Assembly: GCA_002712945.1 (NCBI GenBank)
Contig: PAVA01000079.1
Span: 1 to 12,783, forward strand
DNA length: 12,783 nucleotides
Direction: 5' to 3'
Origin: Citromicrobium sp.
GTDB lineage: Bacteria > Pseudomonadota > Alphaproteobacteria > Sphingomonadales > Sphingomonadaceae
Part shown: positions 5,681-12,783 of the stretch, one piece after another
Position numbering within the stretch: position 1 is the stretch's first letter
Layout of the letters: the number at the start of each line of letters is the position of its first letter
Notes under the pieces: generated by a model
Seen by the model: only the letters and a program-made list of their open reading frames with translations
What the model was told of the DNA's origin: nothing
Databases searched by the model: none
Program-made: the position numbers and the translations under genes

Positions 5681-7882
5681 ATGCATCTGCCACACTTCGC
5701 GGCGGCATCCGTCGCGCTTGTCATCGCTGCGCCCGCGATCGCGCAGGATGCCGACATCCGCGTCGCGCCACCGGCCGATTGGGTTGTTGAAAGCGAACCG
5801 ATGGCGGTGCCCGAAGATGCGACCGGCCTCATGTTCGTGCGGCGCATCGATTCACAGGTCCACCTGACCGAATCCGGGCAGCAGACCTTCAACGGACAGA
5901 TGATCCGCATTCTCCATTCGCAGGCGCTGTCGATGGGGAACGTCGCGATTGCCTGGAACCCGGCGGCGGGCTCGCCGACCGTCCATCGGTTGCTGATCCA
6001 CCGCGACGGGGAAGTGATCGACGTCCTCAAGGATACGACGTTCGAGATCCTGCGGCGTGAGGACCAGCTGGAACAGGCCATCCTCGACGGCACGCTGACC
6101 GCGACCTTGCGCGTGCCCGACCTTCGGGTGGGGGACGATCTCGAGCTGGCCTATACGATACCATCGCATGACCCGACCCTGGGATCGACCAGCCTGGGGT
6201 TCCTTGCCATCGCGGACTCCCCGCCGGAAGGACGCATCCGTCTGCGCCTGACGTGGGAAGACGGTCAGGAACCGTATGTCCAGATCCCCAACGGCCTGAA
6301 GCCGCTGGAGCAGCGCCAGGACCGCATGATAGTGATCGGGGGCGACAATATTGCCGCCCAAGCCGTGCCGAAAGACGCACCGCCTCGCTACGATTTCAAC
6401 CGGATGGCGCAATTTTCCGATTTTGCCGACTGGCAAGCGGTTTCGGCGCGTTTCCACGAAATGTTCTCCAAGAGCAGTACGCTCTCCCCGGATTCGCCCA
6501 TACGCAAGGAAGCCCAACGGATTGCCGCTGCGCACGAGGGCCAGCGGGCACAGGCCGAGGCAGCGCTCGATCTCGTGCAGCAGCAGGTCCGTTACGTCTA
6601 TGTCGGCCTGAATGGTGGCAACTTCCAGCCTGCAAGCGCCGAGGAAACCTGGGCGCGGCGCTATGGCGACTGCAAGGGGAAGACCACGCTGTTGCTCGCA
6701 TTGCTGGGCGAACTCGGCATCGATGCGCAAGCGGTGCTGGTGAGCAATGCAGGCCTGGACGATGGCCTCGACGAGAGGATCGCAAGCCCTACGTCCTTCG
6801 ATCATGTCCTCGTACGGGCCACCATCGAGGGCAGGCAGTACTGGCTCGACGGAACCCTGCCCCACGTGGCCGACATGCGCGAGGAGCCACCGACGACCTA
6901 TCGCTTCGTCCTGCCGCTCTCACAGCAGGGCGAAGACCTGGAGCCGGTCGACTGGCAACCTTTTGCCTTGCCGCAGGAGATGTCGCTTTACGAACTCGAT
7001 GCACGCGGCGGTTTCGAAGAGCCCGGCCCGATCGTCGTGACATCGATCAAGCGCGGATACGAAGGATATGGCGAGTATCTGGGCCTCTCCGCGCTGACGG
7101 CGAACCAGCTGGAACAGCAATTGCGCAACGCGCTGACCGGCGGCTCGGGCTGGAATACCGTCGACGAGGTGTCCTACCGCTATGACCGCGAAACGCAGGC
7201 GAGCATCCTCACGATCCGCGGTACCTCGGAACACGATTGGGAAGACGATGGCGATGGCGCCTATTCGATGTCGTTGCCCGGCGGCGGTTTCAGTCCACCC
7301 TCACGGCGGCGGCGGCCGCAGGATCAGAACCCGGACGCACCCTATTACAACTCGCCGGATTTCACCTGCCATGTGACGACGGTGCGCCTGCCCGAGGATA
7401 CGAAGCTCAAGAGCTGGTCGTACAATACCGTGTTCTTCCAACGGTATTTCGGGCGGACCTATTACCGGATGATGGAACGCCGCGACGACCGGACGCTCCG
7501 CATGGTCCGCGGTTTCCGGACGGAAGACACCGAGATATCCCCCGCCATCGCCGCGCGGGACAACCAGCGGATCGACGATTTCGACAATTCGAAGGCCAAT
7601 ATCTACTACGAACCGGGCCAGGATGCGAAGCGCAGCGGCATCTTCCGGCCCGTACCGGCCACCTTCGAGGATGTCTGGCAGGGCCCGCAGGCTCCCTGCC
7701 TGCCCGGCCCCACGGCCTATATCGAGGTTGAGGGGAATGACCCGGCACATCCCGACGCGGTCCAGGTCATCCCCCTGCGCAAGGTCGAGGACAAGGAAGA
7801 CGCTCCGCCCGCGCTCCGGATCAGCCCTATGCGCCGGCCTCCCGAGGACGAGTCCTCCGAGGACGAGTCTTCCGAGGAATAG
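5681..7882 (+). CDS. Secreted DUF3857 / transglutaminase-like protein
   Basis: Encodes 733 residues from the ATG at 5681, with AGGGGGG 8 bases upstream. A signal peptide (MHLPHFAAASVALVIAAPAIA) is predicted to be cut after Ala21. Residues about 45-220 fit DUF3857, a beta-rich domain. Residues about 290-400 form a transglutaminase core with the full papain-like triad: C331 in YGDCKGKT, H375 in FDHVLV and D390 in WLDGT. The C-terminal 330 residues are beta-rich and unassigned, then come an Arg-rich PPSRRRRPQ stretch and a strongly acidic tail (DESSEDESSEE). The protein should be periplasmic or surface exposed, with possible protease or crosslinking activity; the substrate is unknown. Gap lengths and an independent purS promoter argue that it has no direct purine role. 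Confidence 0.88.
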   Translation: MHLPHFAAASVALVIAAPAIAQDADIRVAPPADWVVESEPMAVPEDATGLMFVRRIDSQVHLTESGQQTFNGQMIRILHSQALSMGNVAIAWNPAAGSPTVHRLLIHRDGEVIDVLKDTTFEILRREDQLEQAILDGTLTATLRVPDLRVGDDLELAYTIPSHDPTLGSTSLGFLAIADSPPEGRIRLRLTWEDGQEPYVQIPNGLKPLEQRQDRMIVIGGDNIAAQAVPKDAPPRYDFNRMAQFSDFADWQAVSARFHEMFSKSSTLSPDSPIRKEAQRIAAAHEGQRAQAEAALDLVQQQVRYVYVGLNGGNFQPASAEETWARRYGDCKGKTTLLLALLGELGIDAQAVLVSNAGLDDGLDERIASPTSFDHVLVRATIEGRQYWLDGTLPHVADMREEPPTTYRFVLPLSQQGEDLEPVDWQPFALPQEMSLYELDARGGFEEPGPIVVTSIKRGYEGYGEYLGLSALTANQLEQQLRNALTGGSGWNTVDEVSYRYDRETQASILTIRGTSEHDWEDDGDGAYSMSLPGGGFSPPSRRRRPQDQNPDAPYYNSPDFTCHVTTVRLPEDTKLKSWSYNTVFFQRYFGRTYYRMMERRDDRTLRMVRGFRTEDTEISPAIAARDNQRIDDFDNSKANIYYEPGQDAKRSGIFRPVPATFEDVWQGPQAPCLPGPTAYIEVEGNDPAHPDAVQVIPLRKVEDKEDAPPALRISPMRRPPEDESSEDESSEE
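7844..7873 (+). repeat. Tandem 15-base repeat encoding the acidic tail
   Basis: Two adjacent copies of GAGGACGAGTCCTCC (7844-7858, 7859-7873; one base differs) plus a partial third copy (GAGGA) before the stop. They encode EDESS-EDESS-EE at the extreme C-terminus of the transglutaminase protein. A tandem unit in frame suggests replication slippage and possible length variation between strains. Confidence 0.7.
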
Positions 7883-7894
7883 CACTTTCCTTGC

Positions 7895-7920
7895 GGCGGG
7901 CCCGCCCCGGCTCGCCCGCC
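7895..7920 (+). terminator. Possible hairpin end of the DUF3857 transcript
   Basis: GGCGGGC (7895-7901) pairs perfectly with GCCCGCC (7914-7920) over a 12-base loop, starting 12 bases after the stop codon. There is no T tract, so intrinsic termination is doubtful. It could be a Rho-related or 3'-stabilising hairpin. Confidence 0.3.
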
Positions 7921-7945
7921 ATGCGACATATCCGCCGCACTCGCG

Positions 7946-7973
7946 TTGCACCTGCGGCGCCAACCGCTATAGG
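7946..7973 (+). promoter_or_regulatory. purS-purQ promoter
   Basis: TTGCAC (7946-7951), a 16-base spacer and TATAGG (7968-7973). Transcription would start near 7980, leaving a leader of about 36 bases before the purS ATG. The box spacing and position suit a sigma-70 promoter. Confidence 0.55.
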
Positions 7974-8015
7974 GCGGGCACCGATCGGCACTTACCCAAG
8001 CGAGACTGTCTGGCC

Positions 8016-8261
8016 ATGAAAAAGCGCATTTTCGTAACCCTCAAGCCCGGCGTGCTCGATCCGCAGGGGCGCGCGGTGCATCATGCGCTCGACGGGCTCG
8101 GCTTTGCCGGGGTCGAGGATGTGCGGATCGGGCGGCTGATCGAGCTGGAGGTGGCCGAGGACGTGACCGACGAGCGCTTGCGCGAGATGTGCGAGAAGCT
8201 GCTCGCCAACACGGTGATCGAGAATTACCGGATCGAAGGTTCCCAAGGGGATGGGGAGTAG
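8016..8261 (+). CDS. purS: Phosphoribosylformylglycinamidine synthase, PurS subunit
   Basis: Encodes 81 residues, the usual PurS size. MKKRIFVTLKPGVLDPQGRAVHHAL (1-25) is the hallmark first strand and turn, followed by EDVRIGRLIELEV and the C-terminal CEKLLANTVIENYRIE. PurS is the small structural subunit that bridges PurL and PurQ, helping ammonia pass from the glutaminase to the synthase during FGAR to FGAM conversion in purine synthesis. The start is fixed by homology; the Shine-Dalgarno is weak. purQ follows after 6 bases, so they form an operon. This three-part enzyme replaces the single large PurL of enterobacteria. Confidence 0.96.
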   Translation: MKKRIFVTLKPGVLDPQGRAVHHALDGLGFAGVEDVRIGRLIELEVAEDVTDERLREMCEKLLANTVIENYRIEGSQGDGE

Positions 8262-8267
8262 GCCGCG

Positions 8268-8942
8268 ATGAACACCGCCGTCGTCACCTTCCCCGGCTCC
8301 AACTGCGACCGCGACATGCTGGTCGCGATCCGCGACATCTTCGGCACGGAACCCGCGCGGGTCTGGCATCGTGAAACCGCCCTGCCCGAGCGGCTCGATT
8401 TCATAGGCCTGCCCGGCGGCTTTTCTTACGGGGATTACCTGCGCGCGGGCGCGATGGCGGCGAATAGCCCGATCATGCGTGAAATCGCGCGCGAGGCGGC
8501 GCGCGGGGTGCCGGTGCTGGGCGTGTGCAACGGCTTCCAGGTGCTCACCGAAGCGCGCCTGCTGCCCGGCGCGCTGATGCGCAATGCGAACCAGCGTTTC
8601 GTATGCCGCGATGCCGCGCTGCGCGTGGAGAATGCACGCACCCGCTTCACCACCGGCTATGACGAAGGCGAGACGATCACCATTCCGGTCGCCCATCACG
8701 ACGGCAACTATTTCGCCGACGATGCGACGCTCGATGCGCTCGAAGGCGAAGGCCGGGTCGTGTTCCGCTATCTCCACGCGACCAACGGCTCGCGCCGCGA
8801 CATCGCGGGGATCGTGAACGAGAGCGGCACGGTGCTCGGCATGATGCCCCACCCCGAACGCGCGGTGGACCCGGCGCATGGCGGGGCCGATGGCCGCCGC
8901 CTGTTCACCTCGGTAATGGAAAGCCTCGCCGCGGCGGCGTGA
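8268..8942 (+). CDS. purQ: Phosphoribosylformylglycinamidine synthase, PurQ glutaminase subunit
   Basis: Encodes 224 residues, full length. It is a class I glutamine amidotransferase: nucleophile C87 in GVCNGFQ (85-91), oxyanion region [16 protein letters not shown] (47-62), and H195 and E197 in MMPHPER (192-198) completing the triad. It begins with [14 protein letters not shown], typical of PurQ. It hydrolyses glutamine and feeds ammonia to PurL with PurS in the cytoplasmic FGAM synthase complex. GGGGAG (8252-8257) gives a good Shine-Dalgarno. purL does not follow: the next gene is convergent on the other strand, so purL must be elsewhere in the genome. Confidence 0.97.
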   Translation: MNTAVVTFPGSNCDRDMLVAIRDIFGTEPARVWHRETALPERLDFIGLPGGFSYGDYLRAGAMAANSPIMREIAREAARGVPVLGVCNGFQVLTEARLLPGALMRNANQRFVCRDAALRVENARTRFTTGYDEGETITIPVAHHDGNYFADDATLDALEGEGRVVFRYLHATNGSRRDIAGIVNESGTVLGMMPHPERAVDPAHGGADGRRLFTSVMESLAAAA

Positions 8943-8951
8943 TCGGGGTTC

Positions 8952-8968
8952 GGGCCGCGGTAAGGCCC
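8952..8968. terminator. Short GC hairpin between convergent genes
   Basis: GGGCC (8952-8956) and GGCCC (8964-8968) with a 7-base loop, in the 37-base gap between the convergent purQ and TM-PAS-GGDEF-EAL genes. It is well placed to be a shared terminator, but the stem is short and has no T tract on either strand. Confidence 0.3.
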
Positions 8969-8979
8969 CTCACAACATA

Positions 8980-11337
8980 TTACGCAAGCATCTGCCGGTA
9001 ATCGACGTTGAACAGCGCGCGCGCGTCGGCGCTGGTCATCGGGCGGCCGAAGTGGAAGCCCTGGATGCGATCGCAGCCCATCGTGCGGACCAGGTTGGCC
9101 TCTTCCTGAGTCTCCACACCCTCGGCCGTGGTCTTCATCTCGAGGCTGTGCGCCATGGCGACCACGGCGCGCACGATGGCAAGGCTTTCGCTGCTGCCCT
9201 GCGCCGCGCCCTGCACGAAGCTGCGATCGACCTTGATGGTCGAGAACTGGAGCTTGCGCAGGTAGCCGAGCGAGGAATAGCCGGTGCCGAAATCGTCCAG
9301 CGCGACCTGGCAGCCGAGCGCCATTACCTTGCCCAGCGCCACGCGCGCGACCTCGGCGTCGTTCAGGAAAATGCTCTCGGTCACCTCGATCTCGAGCCGC
9401 TGCGGATCGAGCCCGCTGCGCGAGAGCGCATCGACCACGGTTTCGACGAAATCGGGCTCGACCAGCTGTTCGGGGGAGACATTGACGTTGACCTTGACGT
9501 GTTCGGGCCAGGCCATCGCCTCCTCGCAGGCGCGATTCAGCACCCAGGTGCCGATCGGCACGATCAGGCGCGTGTCCTCCGCCAGCGGGATGAACTTGCC
9601 GGGGCTGATGAAGCCGTGCTCTTCGCTCTGCCACCGGATCAGCGCCTCGAAGCTGACCACCTGCTCGGTCTGGGCGTCGACGACCGGCTGGAAATTGAGC
9701 AGCAGCTCGTCCTTTTCGAGCGCCTTGCGGAGCGAGAATTCGAGCTGCCTGCGCTCCTCCGCATCGGCATGGAGCGAAGGCTCGTAGGCGAAATGGACGC
9801 CGCGCCCGCCATCCTTCGCCCGGTAGAGCGCAAGGTCGGCATTGCGCATCAGCTCCTCGACCGTCTTGCCGTCGCGCGGGGCGAGCGCCGAGCCCGCGCT
9901 GGCACCGACGAACAGCGTGTGCCAATCGACCTCGTAGGGTTCCGAAAGCCGGTCGATCACCTTGCGGGCGATCGCATCGACACAGGCATAGTCGGTCGCG
10001 TTGCGCACGACGATGCCGAATTCGTCGCCACCCAGCCGGCCGCAGACCTCGTTCTCGCCCGCGATCTCGCGCAGGCGCTGCGAAACCTGTTCCAGCAACC
10101 TGTCGCCGATCTGGTGGCCGAGCGAGTCGTTGACCGCCTTGAAGCGGTCGAGGTCGATCATCAGGAATGCGCAACGCCGACGCCACTCGCGCGCATCTTC
10201 CATCGCTTCGCCCAGCGCCTCGTGCAGCATCAGGCGGTTGGGCAGGCCGGTCAGCGTATCGTACCGCGCGAGATAGGCGATCTTTTCGGACGACTTGCGT
10301 TGCTCGGTGACGTCCGAGCCGACCCCGCGATAGCCGAGATATTCGCCCTTCTCGCCCACCATCGGCGTGCCGGAGAGTTCCCACCAGCGCGCCTTGCCGC
10401 CCACCCGCACCTGCACCAGCACGCTGGCAAAGCTCTGCCGCGCATTGATGTGCTCGGCCAGCTGGCGGAGGAAATGCGATGCAGGCCCGGTTTCGGACCG
10501 CTCGTCGGCGATCAGATCGAAGAACGGCCGTCCTTCCAGCTCCTCGACCGAGGCCCCGAGCGCGTAGGCGAAGCGGGGCGAAGGCGAGCGCACCCGGCGG
10601 CTCTTGTCGATCTGCCACAGCCAGTCCGCCTCGTGTTCCTCGAACTCGCGCAACAGCAGCGAGACGGTGTGCGTCTTCTCCAGCAAGGCCGTCTCGGCCA
10701 GGGCGAAGCGCAGGAAATCCTGCGCCCGGATCCACACCGCGCCGAAGGCGAAGAAGGAGAAGAACCCGACGAAGACGATCATGTCGTCCTCTCCGGCCAG
10801 CCAGAACCCCGTGGCGGCGCCCACCATCAAGAGGGTGAAGAAGGCGAAGGCGCACAGCGGCACCACCCCCATCAGGATCACCCCGCCCACGGCGATTCCG
10901 GCCCCCAGGACCAGCCCGCGCATCGCCACTTCCGGCCCCGCAAGAAGATGGAGCGTGGGCATCAGGCAGGCCCAGCCCGCCCCCAGCATGAGGCTTCCGA
11001 TCAGGTGCGAACGCGTCTGGCGGGAGGTCAGCGCGCGCTTCTCGCATGCGAGGATATCCGCATCGCGCTGGGTGTAGATGTAAAGGCTGGTCGCGAGCCA
11101 GACGAGCCAGATCGCCATGAGGGGAAGCGGTACGATCGCATGGAACATCACCACCGCAAGCAAGGCGCCCGCGGTGTGCGCGGCGACCCGGGGCACCATC
11201 AGCCGGGCGAGTTCGCGATGCTGGAGCAGCCACAGGCGCGGCCAGTCGTAGTCCGGGCCCGGCCTGAAGCCCAGGACGGCAGCGACAGGCAACCTCTGGG
11301 GCAAGGTCCGTTCGGGCGTGGCGGCGTTCTCGATCAC
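8980..11337 (-). CDS. Membrane TM-PAS-GGDEF-EAL c-di-GMP signalling protein
   Basis: Encodes 785 residues from a GTG at 11337 (MIENAATPERT); only a weak GGGA precedes it. After a cytoplasmic leader, about six hydrophobic segments (roughly 47-66, 70-90, 110-132, 138-158, 160-180, 186-206) form an integral-membrane sensor I cannot assign to a named MASE family. A PAS domain with PAC segment covers about 230-345, then GGDEF (about 350-515) with intact GGDEF at 436-440, then EAL (about 530-775). EAL residues are all present: E564, N619, E651, D681/D682, K702, E739, E742 and Q759. The inhibitory RxxD I-site is missing (GENE at 427-430), so product inhibition at that site is unlikely. Both activities look possible; which dominates cannot be read. 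It lies 57 bases after glmS on the same strand. Confidence 0.9.
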   Translation of the reverse strand: MIENAATPERTLPQRLPVAAVLGFRPGPDYDWPRLWLLQHRELARLMVPRVAAHTAGALLAVVMFHAIVPLPLMAIWLVWLATSLYIYTQRDADILACEKRALTSRQTRSHLIGSLMLGAGWACLMPTLHLLAGPEVAMRGLVLGAGIAVGGVILMGVVPLCAFAFFTLLMVGAATGFWLAGEDDMIVFVGFFSFFAFGAVWIRAQDFLRFALAETALLEKTHTVSLLLREFEEHEADWLWQIDKSRRVRSPSPRFAYALGASVEELEGRPFFDLIADERSETGPASHFLRQLAEHINARQSFASVLVQVRVGGKARWWELSGTPMVGEKGEYLGYRGVGSDVTEQRKSSEKIAYLARYDTLTGLPNRLMLHEALGEAMEDAREWRRRCAFLMIDLDRFKAVNDSLGHQIGDRLLEQVSQRLREIAGENEVCGRLGGDEFGIVVRNATDYACVDAIARKVIDRLSEPYEVDWHTLFVGASAGSALAPRDGKTVEELMRNADLALYRAKDGGRGVHFAYEPSLHADAEERRQLEFSLRKALEKDELLLNFQPVVDAQTEQVVSFEALIRWQSEEHGFISPGKFIPLAEDTRLIVPIGTWVLNRACEEAMAWPEHVKVNVNVSPEQLVEPDFVETVVDALSRSGLDPQRLEIEVTESIFLNDAEVARVALGKVMALGCQVALDDFGTGYSSLGYLRKLQFSTIKVDRSFVQGAAQGSSESLAIVRAVVAMAHSLEMKTTAEGVETQEEANLVRTMGCDRIQGFHFGRPMTSADARALFNVDYRQMLA

Positions 11338-11394
11338 CCGTCCCGGTTACGCGAGAAAGGTTAGGCGTGCGTAAAGCGCAACTAAATGTTCGCC

Positions 11395-12783
11395 CTATTC
11401 GACCGTAACCGACTTGGCGAGGTTGCGGGGCTGGTCGACATCGGTGCCTTTTACCAGCGCGACATGGTAGGCAAGCAGCTGCACCGGCACGGCATAGACC
11501 AGCGGTGCGATCAGCGGGTGTACGCGCGGCATCTCGATCGTGGCGAGGCATCCCTCGCCCGCTTCGGCGAGGCCGTCCGCGTCGGAGATCAGCACGACCT
11601 GCCCGCCGCGTGCGCGCACTTCCTGCATGTTGGAGACGGTCTTTTCGAACAGCGGCCCGCTGGGCGCGATCACCACCACCGGCACATCCTCGTCGATCAG
11701 CGCGATGGGGCCGTGCTTCATTTCGCCGCTGGCGTAGCCTTCGGCGTGGATATAGCTGATTTCCTTCAGCTTGAGCGCGCCTTCCAGCGCCATGGGGAAG
11801 TCGGCCCCCCGCCCCAGATAGAGCACGTCGCGCGCCGGGGCGATGGTGTGCGCCATGGCCGCGATGTCGTCGTCATGGTCGAGCGCCTGGTTGAGGCAGG
11901 CGGGCGCTTCGAGAAGGTGGCGCACCACCTCCTGTTCCTCGTCCCGGCCCATCTGGCCTTTCACCACCGCGAGCTTGGCGGCGAGCGCGGCGAGCACCGC
12001 GAGCTGGCAGGTGAAGGCCTTGGTCGAGGCGACGCCGATCTCCGGCCCCGCATGGATCGGCAGCAGCAGGTCCGCCTCGCGCGCCATCGTGCTGGTCGGC
12101 ACGTTGACGATGGCGGCGATGGTCTGCCCCTGGGCCTTGCAATATCGCAGCGCGGCCAGCGTGTCGGCGGTCTCCCCGCTTTGCGAGATGAACAGCGCGA
12201 GGCCCCCTTTGGGCAGCGGCGGCTCGCGATAGCGGAACTCGCTCGCCACATCGATGTCGACCGGTACGCGCGCGAACTGTTCGATCCAGTAGCGCCCGAC
12301 CATGCCTGCATAATAGGACGTGCCGCAGGCGACGATCGTCATGCGGTCGATGCTGGAAAGGTCGAAATCCATCTGCGGCAGCGCGACGGTCTGGTCGCCC
12401 TGGCGGACATAGCTGGAGAGCGTCTGCGCGACCACGGTGGGCTGCTCGAAGATCTCCTTCTGCATGAAGTGACGATAATTGCCTCGCTCCACCTCCGCGG
12501 CGCTGGCACCCGAGGCGACGATCTCGCGCTCCACTTCGCTGCCTTCTAGATCGAAGATCTGCGCGCCCTCGCGCGTGACGACCGCCCAGTCGCCCTCTTC
12601 GAGGTAGGAGATGCGCTGGGTCAGCGGCGCGAGCGCGAGCGCATCCGACCCGACGAACATCTCGCCCTCTCCATGGCCGATCACCAGCGGGGAGCCGAGC
12701 CGCGCACCGATGATCCGGTCCGGGTATTCGGGGAAGACGATCGCCAGCGCAAAGGCGCCGCGCAGGCGCGGCAGTACCGTGCG
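11395..12783 (-). CDS. glmS: Glutamine-fructose-6-phosphate aminotransferase, 5' end outside window
   Basis: The C-terminal 462 residues are present; the frame is open to the window edge. About 145 N-terminal residues, including the catalytic Cys1 of the glutaminase, should lie beyond 12783. The enzyme makes glucosamine-6-phosphate from fructose-6-phosphate and glutamine, the entry to peptidoglycan and lipopolysaccharide amino sugars. Visible are the end of the glutaminase domain (LRGAFALAIVFPEYPDRIIG, then SPLVIGHGEGEMFVGSD), the linker MQKEIFEQP, the first SIS domain with ACGTSYYAG and SQSGETADT, and the second SIS domain with AEGYASGEMKHGPIALI. It ends with the standard DQPRNLAKSVTVE. No terminator is seen before the c-di-GMP gene downstream. 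Confidence 0.97.
   Translation of the reverse strand, partial: RTVLPRLRGAFALAIVFPEYPDRIIGARLGSPLVIGHGEGEMFVGSDALALAPLTQRISYLEEGDWAVVTREGAQIFDLEGSEVEREIVASGASAAEVERGNYRHFMQKEIFEQPTVVAQTLSSYVRQGDQTVALPQMDFDLSSIDRMTIVACGTSYYAGMVGRYWIEQFARVPVDIDVASEFRYREPPLPKGGLALFISQSGETADTLAALRYCKAQGQTIAAIVNVPTSTMAREADLLLPIHAGPEIGVASTKAFTCQLAVLAALAAKLAVVKGQMGRDEEQEVVRHLLEAPACLNQALDHDDDIAAMAHTIAPARDVLYLGRGADFPMALEGALKLKEISYIHAEGYASGEMKHGPIALIDEDVPVVVIAPSGPLFEKTVSNMQEVRARGGQVVLISDADGLAEAGEGCLATIEMPRVHPLIAPLVYAVPVQLLAYHVALVKGTDVDQPRNLAKSVTVE

Noticed and set aside
9052..11364. 770-codon open frame on the plus strand, antisense to the TM-PAS-GGDEF-EAL gene, and a 927-codon open frame (8768-11551) on the minus strand in another frame
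   Set aside because: Both are by-products of high GC and codon bias opposite or alongside a clearly coding frame with intact PAS, GGDEF and EAL motifs. Their translations are low-complexity and show no domain.
1..12783. Signs of mobile elements, prophage, CRISPR or defence systems
   Set aside because: No transposase, integrase, direct-repeat array, terminal inverted repeats or defence-type domains. Base composition and codon use look even apart from short AT-rich intergenic stretches.

Overview
The window is a GC-rich chromosomal segment from an alphaproteobacterium, most likely Sphingomonadales and probably an Erythrobacteraceae-type genome. This is judged from codon bias, the split purS/purQ pair, promoter-like TTGC...TATAGG boxes and CtrA-like TTAA sites. 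I saw no mobile element, tRNA, rRNA or CRISPR array.

Left part (1-2003). A tight three-gene plus-strand unit encodes an exported DUF2141-type protein, a predicted six-helix inner-membrane protein and a small winged-helix regulator. It converges, with a 4-base overlap, on a minus-strand GNAT acetyltransferase. Then comes a compact minus-strand locus of about 115 bases (2044-2160) that ordinary annotation would miss. It holds an 11-codon micro-ORF with an ideal Shine-Dalgarno, a hairpin that sequesters that Shine-Dalgarno, a second hairpin with the stop codon in its loop, a strong Rho-independent terminator, and upstream a cluster of CtrA-like TTAA sites. This is the best candidate in the window for something undescribed.

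Middle part (2194-8942). A CHASE2-GGDEF-EAL membrane protein on the minus strand has a degenerate GGDEF motif and a complete EAL active site. It is divergent from a plus-strand purine block: purC, a large secreted DUF3857/transglutaminase protein, purS and purQ. PurC makes SAICAR; PurS and PurQ are two of the three FGAM synthase subunits (PurL is not in the window). purC has a terminator-like hairpin in its short leader, and purS has a clear promoter of its own.

Right part (8980-12783). On the minus strand, glmS (5'-truncated by the window edge) is followed by a second membrane c-di-GMP protein, TM-PAS-GGDEF-EAL, in which both catalytic motifs are intact. The window therefore carries two c-di-GMP enzymes of different predicted output, flanking housekeeping purine and amino-sugar genes. 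Most genes are ordinary; the novelty lies in the small RNA/micro-ORF locus and the purC leader.
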